Assembly (NCBI GenBank): GCA_016186045.1
Contig: JACPMJ010000015.1
Location: 1-41,187 of the forward strand
DNA from: Candidatus Uhrbacteria bacterium
Lineage (GTDB): Bacteria; Patescibacteriota; Patescibacteriia; JACQRZ01
Length of the DNA stretch: 41,187 nucleotides
Direction of reading: 5' to 3'
Positions 6,172 through 15,050 of the stretch are shown piece after piece. The stretch's first letter is position 1. The number at the start of each line of letters is the position of its first letter. The notes beneath the pieces were generated by a model that saw only the letters and a list, made by a program, of their open reading frames with translations, had not been told where the DNA came from and made no database searches. The translations under genes were made by a program, and so were the position numbers.

Positions 6172-7209
6172 TTATCTTTTTTTCATATCATCCAAGTACG
6201 TATGAAGCTCTTCTTCCGATATTTCACCGCGCGCATGGAGATCCGTGAGACTGCGCTCCAGCGGAATCATGCCAATCTCACTGTTTATCTGAATCAAGGC
6301 CGGTATCTGTTCTATCTTATTATCCCGAATAAGCGTGGCAATCGCAGGCGTATTGATAAGCACCTCGCGCGCCGCTACTCGCCCACCGTTTTGTGCACGA
6401 ATAAGTTTTTGAGAAATAATTCCGCGTAATGTCAGTGCGAGCTGACCGCGAATTTGATCCTGCTGTCCCTCTGGAAACATATCTATGATACGATGAATAG
6501 TCTGCGCCGCGTTGCCGGTATGGAGCGTGGAAAATACGAGATGCCCGGTCTCCGCGAGCGTCATCACGGTCGCCATGGTCTCATGGTCGCGAATTTCGCC
6601 TACCATAATCACATTGGGATCATGGCGTACCACATGTTTGAGCGCGTCTGAAAATGAGAGAAAATCTTGTCCCAGCTCCCTCTGTTTGATATATGATTTT
6701 TCTGATGGAAAGATAAACTCAATAGGATCCTCAAAGGTAATGATGTGTTCTGCTCTGTTTTTATTGATGTGATCTATCATCGCGGCAAGCGTGGTGGACT
6801 TCCCCTGCCCTGTCTGGCCGGTAATTAGCACGAGTCCGGATTTTGCTTGCGTAAAATGACCGGCATGCTCCGCGAGTCCCAGCGCATCCACGTTCGGAAT
6901 GTCTTTTTGGATTCTTCGCGCGACAAGACTGTCATTTCCTTTTTCCAAAAACATACTCACGCGAAAACGATTCTCATCATCCATCTGGCACGCGAAATCA
7001 AGCTCTTTTGTTTTTTGGAGAGCCTCTTTTTTTTGTTCATCGAGTAACGCGTATGCCAATACCTGAATATCCTCACTTGAAAGTACGGGAAATTGCTCTT
7101 GTTCGCTCAAAACACCCTGTATGCGAAATACCGGACGTTTACCCGCAATAAGATGAATATCAGAACCGTTGAGCTCGGAAAGAGTGCGAAAAATGTCGTA
7201 AATATGCAT
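6172..7209 (-). CDS. pilT: PilT-like type IV pilus retraction ATPase
   Basis: A 345-aa hexameric secretion-type ATPase that would disassemble pilin filaments at the inner face of the membrane. It begins MHIYDIFRTLSELNGSDIHL, the usual PilT start. Walker A is GQTGQGKST (residues 131-139; Gln replaces the commoner Ser), the Asp box is ITFEDPIEF, Walker B is VIMVGEIRD and the His box is TGHLVFSTLHT. The C-terminal part lacks the AIRNLIRE motif in its usual form (here ATLIRDNKIEQI). The start at 7209 is preferred over an in-frame extension to 7308, which would overlap its own strong promoter. No other pilus genes are in the window. Confidence 0.93.
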   Translation of the reverse strand: MHIYDIFRTLSELNGSDIHLIAGKRPVFRIQGVLSEQEQFPVLSSEDIQVLAYALLDEQKKEALQKTKELDFACQMDDENRFRVSMFLEKGNDSLVARRIQKDIPNVDALGLAEHAGHFTQAKSGLVLITGQTGQGKSTTLAAMIDHINKNRAEHIITFEDPIEFIFPSEKSYIKQRELGQDFLSFSDALKHVVRHDPNVIMVGEIRDHETMATVMTLAETGHLVFSTLHTGNAAQTIHRIIDMFPEGQQDQIRGQLALTLRGIISQKLIRAQNGGRVAAREVLINTPAIATLIRDNKIEQIPALIQINSEIGMIPLERSLTDLHARGEISEEELHTYLDDMKKR

Positions 7210-7236
7210 ACTTTTCTTTATAGTATCAATACGCCC

Positions 7237-7265
7237 AGTATAGCATATTTTCCCGATTTTGTCAA
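7237..7265 (-). promoter_or_regulatory. Promoter of pilT
   Basis: TTGACA (7260-7265), 17-nt spacer, TATACT (7237-7242) with TGC in front. It is divergent from the nrdA promoter. Confidence 0.85.
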
Positions 7266-7369
7266 TGGGATCACCTAAATCATATTTTCCTATGCTATGC
7301 CCCGTCAAAAGAAAAAAGTTATCAACAAAACCTCCCTATATCATACCCCCAAAGTATGTTAAAATCTTC

Positions 7370-7398
7370 TTGCTAATAACAATACGCCTCAATATATA
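7370..7398 (+). promoter_or_regulatory. Probable promoter of nrdAB
   Basis: TTGCTA (7370-7375), 17-nt spacer, TATATA (7393-7398), giving a leader of about 22 nt. CAATATATAGG over the -10 resembles half of an NrdR box, and TTATCAACA at 7319-7327 is one base off a DnaA box. Both regulatory readings are tentative. Confidence 0.45.
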
Positions 7399-7426
7399 GG
7401 CGACCCGCTTACCTATCTGTAATCCT

Positions 7427-10252
7427 ATGCCACTCGCAAAGATCAAAAAAAGAAATGGTGAAATTGTAGACTTTGATAGATCCCGCATTGAAGTAGCAAT
7501 TAAGAAAGCCTTCGACGAGATACAGGCGGCCTATGAACCAGCGCTTCTTATCTCGATAGTGGATAATGTCGTGGGAGAGCTGTCTGAAAAATTTTTTGAC
7601 AAACAACTTACCGTTGAGGATGTTCAAGATGTCGTGGAACACATGATCGTGCATAAGGGATTTTTTCGAGTCGCGCGCGCGTATATTATCTATCGCTATG
7701 AACATACCAAAATTCGCGAGAAAAAAAAGGAAGAAATAGTGGAAAAAATTGAAGAGGGTACGCTTTTCGTGACAAAAAAAAATGGATCAAAGGAACGATT
7801 TGATCTTGAAAAAATAAAAAAAACTCTTTCACGCCACACACAGGGTATCGAAAATGATATTGATAGTGAGATGATCATCAAACAATGCCAACGAGAGGTC
7901 TATGACGGCATTACGACGGAAGATGTAACCCGTACGCTGATTATGACGATGCGTTCACTTATTGAACGAGATCCCGCCTATTCAAAAATCACAGCGCGAC
8001 TTTTGCTTGCGAAAGTGTATAAAGATGTATTTGGCGCCGATACAGATTATTCTCATCTGAAAGAGGTGACCGCGCGCGTATTTATTAAACATATTGAGAG
8101 CGCGGTACACCATGGTCTTCTCGACGCGCGCATGCGTGAGTTTGATCTTGCAAAGATCGCATCATGTTTCATTCTTGAAAATGATGATTTGTTTGAGTAT
8201 ATGGGTCTTGAGATCTTAGTCTCGCGCTATCTTATGGAAGATCCGGAAACAAAAAAAACCATCGAGACGCCACAGATGTTTTGGATGCGTATCGCGATGG
8301 GAACGGCGATTGGTGAACGCACAGAAGATCGTGAACGTGTCGCCCGTGAGTTTTATGATGTTCTCTCTCACTTTTATTACACCCCCGGTGGACGGACACT
8401 CTTTGCGGCAGGGACAAAGAAAGCTCAACTTTCAAACTGCTTTTTGAATGTGGTTCCTGATTCACTTGAGGGTATTTTCAAGACACATGCGGATAACGCG
8501 CAGTATCTGAAGTGGTCTGGAGGGACGGGAACGTCATGGACTCCCGTGCGTGCGACCGGAGCGGCTATTGAGGGTACCGGTGTCAATAGCCAAGGACTCA
8601 TCCCCTTTTTGAAAATTGCGAATGACGTCAATGTCTCTATCAATAGAAGCGGAAAGCGGCGTGGCGCGGGGTGCGTCTATCTTGAGACATGGCACCTTGA
8701 TATTGAAGATTTTTTGGAACTTCGTAAAAATACCGGCGATGAACGGCGGCGAACCCATGATATCAACACCTCAAATTGGATTCCCGACCTTTTTATGAAA
8801 CGTGTCCAAAAAAATAGCACATGGACGCTCTTCAGCCCTGAAGAGGTTCCTGACCTTCATGAATTATATGGAAAAAAATTTGAGGAACGCTATGCTCAAT
8901 ATGAAAAGATGGCGGATGCAGGCACTCTGAAACTTTGGAAAAGAATTTCTGCGCTCGACCTTTGGAAAAAAATGCTCGCGATGCTTTTTGAGACGGGACA
9001 CCCGTGGATCACATGGAAAGATCCATGCAATATCCGCTCCCCGCAAGATCATGCGGGTGTTATCCATAGTTCAAACCTTTGCACGGAGATCACACTTAAT
9101 ACCGCACCAGATGAAACAGCGGTGTGTAATTTAGGATCGCTTAATTTTGCAAAATTCATCAAAGATGGAAAACTGGATAGGGAGCGTATCGAACGCGTAA
9201 CAAAGATCGCCGTGCGCATGTTGGACAATGTCATTGATATTAATTTTTATGCGACCGAAGACGCACGACGCAGTAACATGCGCCATCGGCCGGTTGGGCT
9301 TGGTATTCGAGGGTATCATGACGCACTCTATCAGCTTGGCATTGACTTTGACTCCGAACAAGCCCTTGCGTTCGCAGATGAATCTATGGAGGTCGTCGCT
9401 TTCTATACTCTCTTGGCATCCTCTCAACTCGCTAAAGAACGCGGCCCCTACTCCACCTACATAGGCTCCAAGTGGGATCGTGGCATTCTGCCCCATGATA
9501 CGATCGACCTTCTCGCGCATGAGCGCGGTGAAGAAATTCCAATATCAAGGAGCGGAACACTTGATTGGACAGTGGTGCGTGAATCCATAAAAAACTATGG
9601 AATGCGAAACTCAAATACCATGGCAATCGCTCCCACCGCAAGTACCGCAAATCTTGTAGGATGCATCCCGTGCGTTGAGCCGATTTATAAAAATATTTAT
9701 GTAAAGTCAAATAAAGAAGGAGATTTCCTCGTACTCAATACCTATCTTGTTCAGGCGCTTAAAAAAGCAGGCCTCTGGAATAACGACATCCTTAATAAGA
9801 TAAAATATTATGATGGAAGTATTCAAAAAATCACTGACATTCCATTGGACATTAAAAAAAGATTTAAAGAGGTCTTTGAGATTGATCAGAAATGGCTTAT
9901 TGACGCGGCGGCACGACGTGGAAAATGGATCGATCAGTCACAATCGCTTAATATTTTCTTTCGGAGCACATCCGGCAAAGAGCTGTCTGAGCTCTATTTC
10001 CATGCATGGACCAAAGGACTCAAAACAACCTACTACTTGCGCACTCTTGGCGCATCACAGGTAGAAAAATCCACAGTGAGCACCAAGGAATTTGGCTCGA
10101 CTCATATTCGTGAACAGATTTCAGCAAAAAAAAGTACAGAGATACAAGCTGAACACGTAGAGGTGTTCATACAGCGCCAGCCCCAGACAGATGAATTGGC
10201 ACGTGTTATGGCGGGAGAGGCGGTAGGAATCTGTGAGTCGTGCCAAGGATGA
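7427..10252 (+). CDS. nrdA: Class I ribonucleotide reductase, large subunit
   Basis: This 941-aa enzyme reduces ribonucleotides to deoxyribonucleotides with the small subunit encoded next. Two ATP-cone regulatory domains are stacked at the N-terminus (residues about 1-95, starting with PLAKIKKRNGEIVDFD, and about 105-195, starting with TLFVTKKNGSKERFD). The catalytic barrel shows the redox Cys pair (LSNCFLN and ETAVCNLGS), the NLCTEI motif with the thiyl-radical Cys and its Asn/Glu partners, and PTASTAN near the end of the barrel. The C-terminus ends CESCQG, a CxxC swivel pair for re-reduction. It has no Shine-Dalgarno site. A thioredoxin or glutaredoxin partner is not in the window. Confidence 0.96.
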   Translation: MPLAKIKKRNGEIVDFDRSRIEVAIKKAFDEIQAAYEPALLISIVDNVVGELSEKFFDKQLTVEDVQDVVEHMIVHKGFFRVARAYIIYRYEHTKIREKKKEEIVEKIEEGTLFVTKKNGSKERFDLEKIKKTLSRHTQGIENDIDSEMIIKQCQREVYDGITTEDVTRTLIMTMRSLIERDPAYSKITARLLLAKVYKDVFGADTDYSHLKEVTARVFIKHIESAVHHGLLDARMREFDLAKIASCFILENDDLFEYMGLEILVSRYLMEDPETKKTIETPQMFWMRIAMGTAIGERTEDRERVAREFYDVLSHFYYTPGGRTLFAAGTKKAQLSNCFLNVVPDSLEGIFKTHADNAQYLKWSGGTGTSWTPVRATGAAIEGTGVNSQGLIPFLKIANDVNVSINRSGKRRGAGCVYLETWHLDIEDFLELRKNTGDERRRTHDINTSNWIPDLFMKRVQKNSTWTLFSPEEVPDLHELYGKKFEERYAQYEKMADAGTLKLWKRISALDLWKKMLAMLFETGHPWITWKDPCNIRSPQDHAGVIHSSNLCTEITLNTAPDETAVCNLGSLNFAKFIKDGKLDRERIERVTKIAVRMLDNVIDINFYATEDARRSNMRHRPVGLGIRGYHDALYQLGIDFDSEQALAFADESMEVVAFYTLLASSQLAKERGPYSTYIGSKWDRGILPHDTIDLLAHERGEEIPISRSGTLDWTVVRESIKNYGMRNSNTMAIAPTASTANLVGCIPCVEPIYKNIYVKSNKEGDFLVLNTYLVQALKKAGLWNNDILNKIKYYDGSIQKITDIPLDIKKRFKEVFEIDQKWLIDAAARRGKWIDQSQSLNIFFRSTSGKELSELYFHAWTKGLKTTYYLRTLGASQVEKSTVSTKEFGSTHIREQISAKKSTEIQAEHVEVFIQRQPQTDELARVMAGEAVGICESCQG

Positions 10253-10270
10253 AAAATATTTTTACTCATT

Positions 10271-11320
10271 ATGTTCTCACGATCTATGCCAATTACCATC
10301 GGAGCACAGCCGGTAGATATCAATAAGCGTCGCATTATTAACGGTGGGGATGCCGATGTGATGCAGCTCTATCCTATGCGCCACACGTTCGCATGGGATG
10401 CGTATAACGTGGGCAATGCAAACCATTGGCTTCCCACTGAGATATCCATGCAAAAAGATATCGAGCAATGGAAACATCCAACATTTCTTTCTCAGGATGA
10501 ACGAAAGGCGTTTGAGACGGTTCTTGGCTTTTTTACTACCGCGGACTCCATCGCGGCGAATAATGTCGTGCTCGCTCTCTATAAACATGTCACCTCCCCC
10601 GAGGTACGTATGTATCTCTTACGGCAAGGATATGAAGAGGCGAATCATACACACTCCTATCAGTACATCGTAGAGTCATTAGGCATGGATGAGTCCAAGA
10701 TTTTTAATATGTATCGGGAAATAGAGGCGATTTATAATAAAGACAATCTCGTCCTTACGCTCAATGATGGCATTTTTGATTCATATTTCAAAACAGGAAC
10801 ATTTGCGAGTGATCAAAAGTTTCTCGAGAATTGGATCGCCTTCGCGCTTATTATGGAGGGTATCTTTTTTTACAGTTCGTTCGCCGTCATGTTCGGTTTT
10901 CAGCGACAGAATAAACTTACCGGATCAGCAGAACAGATCCAATACATCATGCGTGATGAGTCCCAGCATCTGAACTTTGGCATCAACGTCATCAATAGCA
11001 TCAAAGAAGAACAGCCGGAACTTTGGACAAAAGAATTTCAGGACCATATCAGTGATCTTGTTCGCCGCGCCGTTGTGCTAGAGTATACATTCGCGACAGA
11101 GGTGTTTCCTACCGGTATCTTTGGCATGAATGCGGCAGGATTCAAGCAGTATATTGAGCACATTGCCGATCGGCGCCTTGAACGCGTAGGTCTTCCCGCG
11201 CAGTACCATGTGGAAAATCCGTTCCCATGGATGTCCGAGGCGATCGATCTCTCAAAAGAAAAGAATTTTTTTGAAACGCGCGTTACCGAATACAAAGTCG
11301 GCGGAGCTCTGGAGTGGTAA
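10271..11320 (+). CDS. nrdB: Class I ribonucleotide reductase, small subunit
   Basis: A 349-aa ferritin-like radical-generating subunit, 18 nt after nrdA. Metal ligands align with E. coli R2: Asp in TTADSIAAN, Glu and His in YEEANHTHSY, Glu in IMEGIFFY, and Glu/His in RDESQHLNF. The Tyr of THSY falls at the position of the radical Tyr122, so this is a tyrosyl-radical (Ia-like) enzyme and not the Phe-containing chlamydial Ic type. The metal (Fe2 or Mn-containing) cannot be read from sequence. A second ATG five codons in (10286) is an alternative start; neither has a ribosome site. Its stop codon touches the stop codon of the convergent gene with no base between. Confidence 0.95.
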   Translation: MFSRSMPITIGAQPVDINKRRIINGGDADVMQLYPMRHTFAWDAYNVGNANHWLPTEISMQKDIEQWKHPTFLSQDERKAFETVLGFFTTADSIAANNVVLALYKHVTSPEVRMYLLRQGYEEANHTHSYQYIVESLGMDESKIFNMYREIEAIYNKDNLVLTLNDGIFDSYFKTGTFASDQKFLENWIAFALIMEGIFFYSSFAVMFGFQRQNKLTGSAEQIQYIMRDESQHLNFGINVINSIKEEQPELWTKEFQDHISDLVRRAVVLEYTFATEVFPTGIFGMNAAGFKQYIEHIADRRLERVGLPAQYHVENPFPWMSEAIDLSKEKNFFETRVTEYKVGGALEW

Positions 11321-13336
11321 TCAGTATCTTTTGCGCAGTTCCACACCGGTGTAATAATATTTCAAAATTTCCTCGGCTGTTTTTCCCTCCAATGCCATGG
11401 CTACCGCGCCGCGCGCGGATATGCCCACGCCATGTCCGAGGAGTGGAAGTCCTTTGCATGCCGGATCGTCTTTACTGACTAACCATGGCTTGGGTCCGCC
11501 AGCCCAGACCTCTTCCCAACTCCGTGTACGCCCATCGCTCTGCGAGTAATAGGGAGTGATGGCGAGCATATTATTATAAAACACCATCACTCCGCGAGTT
11601 TCTAAAACCGCTTGGCTTACTTTTGGCAGACGAATTTCAGAATTATATCCACGATATACCTGGTCCGCGTCGGTCGTGCGGACGGTAAATTGTTCGTCCG
11701 CATATTTTGTGCTCCGAGCGATATGATATTTCGCATAGGTTCGTGCCGCTATCGTCATGGTCTTTTGATATTCATATGGGGCATTATTTGATGTCTCCGC
11801 GATCCCTCGCAAATACTGTTCCAATGGCAAATCATTCACAATCCATAATTTGTCTGTTGAGGATGTATATCTAATCTCAAGCATCGCGCGATATTTATTA
11901 TCATTGAGCGACGAGCTCCATGACGGGCGATTTGAAAATGAAAGTATCTCAAAAATAACATCTTGATCCGGCGGCGTCTGCTCACCCATACTTGAAAAAG
12001 TGCTTGAGACATTTTGCGGCGATGTACTTGTCGCCTGTTCATTTTCTATCGCGGCGGCGATAAGTTTCCCGTTATTTTGTGCGCTTTGCGCCCCGAGAAA
12101 ACGAAAAAGACTTTGTGAGACAAACACGCCCTTGGGAGTAAGCGCAGAATATATTTTCGTAGAAAAATCAAACGTCACGGTACTCACTGATCCCGTTTCT
12201 TCAACGCTCATACGCGCACCGGTACCATCACGAATTTCATACGGAGCATTCGCAGTGATCTGGATCGGATCACGCGTGTATGTAATGCCAACGCGTATAT
12301 TTTGCTCTTGTTCCTGCATGTCATCAATAATACCGGGACGCACATATCCGTCAGGCGGCGCAAGCGCATACTGTGATTGGGACTGGTCTTCCCGTTGTGT
12401 TTGTAAAAAAGGAGTAGAAATCGCGAGCGCCGCAGGAGCTTTTGTGACGGTAATGGGAATACTGAAATCCGTGCCGGAAATTTTCATATCATCCGCAAAT
12501 AACGCAAGCCGTTCCTGATAATCTCCTGTCGCATATGGCGCCTCCAGAACAAATGTGAAATATCCGATCTGACCGGGCTCAACATTTTGAGAGAGTCCCG
12601 CGATACTGTTTGGCGATATCCACGACACATGATGAAAATAACTTTCTTTTTTCACCAATGAACGAAGCGTGAGCGCCGGAACCGTATCCGTTGTCCATAT
12701 AGTTGTCCCGGTATTTTTATATCCAACAGTAAATACCGCGGTCTGATACTGTGAAAGTGTGAGAAATTGCGCGCTCTGAATGAGTCTCAAGGCATGTATT
12801 GACGGCACCGAAACGTATTGTTGTCTTTGTTCAGCGCTCGCAATCTGATTTGGCGCATTTTTTGAAATCGGCGCTGAAAAAGAAACCCCTTTTTCCTTTC
12901 GATGTCCGGATACCGTCACGGTAAAACGGGCGTCCGTCCCTGTAATTTTTTTTCCTGCCGCATACAGCGCAAATGTTTCGCGGAATGTCCCTTCTTTTTT
13001 AGGCGCCTCAATATCAAATGTCACGTATGCAAGTTCTCCGGGTTTTGGCTGGGAAAAAATTTTTTTTACTCTGTTGCCGGATCGCCATGCGGACGCGCGC
13101 AAATAACTTTCGCCTTTCACGGATGCCCTGATCTCAAGAGTGCCGTCTTCGGATCGCCATGCCCGTGTGCCGATATTCTTAAATCCAACGGTTACCGTTG
13201 TGCGCGCAAAGGGATCCAGATGAATGTCTGATTGACTCTGAATGAGTTTCACCGCCTTGATTTGCCGAATAGAGGCGGCATAGGCGGTATGGGGCCATAC
13301 AAAAAGCACAAATGACAAAAAAACAGCGTATCTCAT
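11321..13336 (-). CDS. Secreted SpoIID/LytB-like protein with two NBR1-type Ig domains
   Basis: A 671-aa exported protein. A signal peptide (MRYAVFLSFVLFVWPHTAYA) precedes two related beta domains at about residues 31-142 and 181-300. Both contain TVxVGFKNxGTxxW-type strands, like the NBR1 FW/Ig-like domain. A variable region follows, then a SpoIID domain from about 470: LPLEQYLRGIAE, the likely catalytic Glu in this segment, TIAARTYAKYH, YYSQSDGRT and GHGVGISARGAVAMA. SpoIID cleaves glycan strands of peptidoglycan stripped of stem peptides (family knowledge); here a role in wall remodelling is inferred, as this lineage does not sporulate. AGGAGG lies just before the ATG at 13336 (short spacing). 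Confidence 0.88.
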   Translation of the reverse strand: MRYAVFLSFVLFVWPHTAYAASIRQIKAVKLIQSQSDIHLDPFARTTVTVGFKNIGTRAWRSEDGTLEIRASVKGESYLRASAWRSGNRVKKIFSQPKPGELAYVTFDIEAPKKEGTFRETFALYAAGKKITGTDARFTVTVSGHRKEKGVSFSAPISKNAPNQIASAEQRQQYVSVPSIHALRLIQSAQFLTLSQYQTAVFTVGYKNTGTTIWTTDTVPALTLRSLVKKESYFHHVSWISPNSIAGLSQNVEPGQIGYFTFVLEAPYATGDYQERLALFADDMKISGTDFSIPITVTKAPAALAISTPFLQTQREDQSQSQYALAPPDGYVRPGIIDDMQEQEQNIRVGITYTRDPIQITANAPYEIRDGTGARMSVEETGSVSTVTFDFSTKIYSALTPKGVFVSQSLFRFLGAQSAQNNGKLIAAAIENEQATSTSPQNVSSTFSSMGEQTPPDQDVIFEILSFSNRPSWSSSLNDNKYRAMLEIRYTSSTDKLWIVNDLPLEQYLRGIAETSNNAPYEYQKTMTIAARTYAKYHIARSTKYADEQFTVRTTDADQVYRGYNSEIRLPKVSQAVLETRGVMVFYNNMLAITPYYSQSDGRTRSWEEVWAGGPKPWLVSKDDPACKGLPLLGHGVGISARGAVAMALEGKTAEEILKYYYTGVELRKRY

Positions 13337-13382
13337 CACCCTCCTGTTCGTAGACCGCCCTTTTTCTTTTTCTCTTTCCTTG

Positions 13383-13391
13383 TGATACAAT
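13383..13391 (+). promoter_or_regulatory. Possible promoter of the flippase gene
   Basis: TGA plus TACAAT (13386-13391), an extended -10; the -35 position (13363-13368, TTTCTT) is poor. It lies upstream of the in-frame extension of the flippase. Confidence 0.4.
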
Positions 13392-13425
13392 ATCTGCATA
13401 TATTGCAAAAGCATTTTCTCTTATA

Positions 13426-13434
13426 AGTATAGCA
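13426..13434 (-). promoter_or_regulatory. Probable promoter of the SpoIID-like gene
   Basis: Extended -10, TGC TATACT, without a clear -35. It would give a leader of about 85 nt and overlaps the divergent flippase promoter zone. Confidence 0.5.
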
Positions 13435-13500
13435 TTTTTACTCTTTATTCACAGTCGCAAACATATTTCCCTTCGAAAAAAAATACTCCTCAACACCACC

Positions 13501-14889
13501 ATGCAAATCGCCGCGCGCGTCATCAGCGTGCTTCTTGGCGTCATTGCGTTTGGCATCATGGCGCGCTATCTGGGCCAGGAAGGATTCGGATGGTTCACGA
13601 CTACCATGGCATTTTTGAATTTTTTTGGCATCTTCGCGGACTTTGGATTGTCGCTTGTCGCCATTCAGCTTATGTCTGAAAAGGGATATGATCCGGAAAA
13701 AAGTTTTCAAAACATTTTTACGTTTCGGCTGATGACCGGAATATTTTTTTTGGGCGTTGCGCCACTTATCGCGCTGTTCTTTCCCTATCCTATTGAAATA
13801 AAAATCGGCATTGCCATTACCACCTCATCCATTCTTTTTTCTTCCCTGATTCAGATGTACACCGTGGTGTATCAGGTTCACCTGAACATGCTGATACCGG
13901 TCATCGCGGATATCATAGGACGTGTGATCACCATCGCGGGCATTATGTATGGAGTGCTGCTCAATAAGGGATTCTTTTTCATCCTTGCCGTCATTGCCGT
14001 AAACAACCTCGTGCAGGTTATCATGCTCCATTGGTACAGCGGTCACTATACGCGCGTCCGCCTTGCGTGCGATTGGCAGCTCTGGAAAGATATTTTTAAG
14101 CGCAGCTGGCCCATTGGGCTTTCAATTATTTTCAATATTATCTATCTCAAAGCTGATTCTGTTTTTCTTTCGTTCTGGCGCCCGCAAACGGAAGTAGGTA
14201 TCTATGGCGCGGCATACAATGTCATTCAGGTCCTCACCGCAGTGCCCTTTCTTTTCATCGGACTTGCCCTGGGAAGCTATACCGCCTCATGGTCCCAAGG
14301 CGATATGCCACGATTCAAGGCCCATGTCCAAAAATCATTTGATTTTTTGATACTTGGGGCAGCTCCATTGATAGTGGGAACACTTTTTTTGGCGCGTCCC
14401 ATAATGGTTATGATCGCAGGCCCGTCTTTTGAGCAATCCGGAGACATATTGAAAATCCTTATTCTCGCGGTTGGCGCTGTTTTTTTGAGCGTGCTTTTTG
14501 GAAGCCTTATCAATGTCATCAACAAACAACGGATCATGCTCATAGGATACATTGCCGGCGCCATGATCGGTGTTACTGGATACATACTTACTATTCCTAT
14601 ATATTCCTATTGGGGCGCCGCATGGGTGACAGTGCTTTCCGAATGTAGTATTTTATTGTTTGCATTTCTTATTTTTTACAAAAAAACGCGTATTGCCATC
14701 TCTCTGTTCCTCTCCGGGAAAGCGCTCCTCGCATCGCTTGCCATGGCGCTGTTTCTCTTCTTTTTTCACGGACATATCATCTTTGCAATTGTTCTGGCAG
14801 GAGGCATCTATGCGTGCGCGCTTATTCTTCTGGGAGGAATCTCCAAAAACGATCTTATACTCTTTTTCAAACGCCCATCAGCTGAATAA
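13501..14889 (+). CDS. Polysaccharide/lipid-linked sugar flippase (Wzx/MATE superfamily)
   Basis: A polytopic membrane protein of at least 462 aa with about 12-14 hydrophobic segments and the N-terminal signature VISVLLGVIAFGIMARYLGQEGFGWF, seen in Wzx-type O-antigen/exopolysaccharide flippases and related MurJ/MATE transporters. It would move undecaprenyl-linked sugars across the membrane. The ATG at 13501 is probably not the true start: the frame stays open to 13354 and the codons just before it read SLRKKILLNTT, which matches the basic N-terminus normally preceding this segment. No ATG, GTG or TTG exists in that extension, so initiation may use ATT (13447 or 13465). No glycosyltransferase neighbours are present here. 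The exact substrate is unknown. Confidence 0.85.
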   Translation: MQIAARVISVLLGVIAFGIMARYLGQEGFGWFTTTMAFLNFFGIFADFGLSLVAIQLMSEKGYDPEKSFQNIFTFRLMTGIFFLGVAPLIALFFPYPIEIKIGIAITTSSILFSSLIQMYTVVYQVHLNMLIPVIADIIGRVITIAGIMYGVLLNKGFFFILAVIAVNNLVQVIMLHWYSGHYTRVRLACDWQLWKDIFKRSWPIGLSIIFNIIYLKADSVFLSFWRPQTEVGIYGAAYNVIQVLTAVPFLFIGLALGSYTASWSQGDMPRFKAHVQKSFDFLILGAAPLIVGTLFLARPIMVMIAGPSFEQSGDILKILILAVGAVFLSVLFGSLINVINKQRIMLIGYIAGAMIGVTGYILTIPIYSYWGAAWVTVLSECSILLFAFLIFYKKTRIAISLFLSGKALLASLAMALFLFFFHGHIIFAIVLAGGIYACALILLGGISKNDLILFFKRPSAE

Positions 14890-14909
14890 TCATGGACCAG
14901 TGCAGGCTC

Positions 14910-14938
14910 TTGCCATTTTTTTTCTCTTCTGATATACT
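14910..14938 (+). promoter_or_regulatory. Promoter of rpsF-ssb-rpsR-efp
   Basis: TTGCCA (14910-14915), 17-nt spacer, TATACT (14933-14938) with TGA in front. The leader is about 105 nt and contains a small hairpin, TTCCTT/AAGGAA, near 15008-15024. I could not identify an S6:S18-binding leader motif in it with confidence. Confidence 0.8.
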
Positions 14939-15050
14939 CTTGATAAGCCTATATCTTTGGTTTCCACATATCTTGCTTTCTTCTTTAATTTTAATCCTTT
15001 ATGATGCATATTCCTTTTCATAAGGAACGTATGCGATATGTATTTTATTT

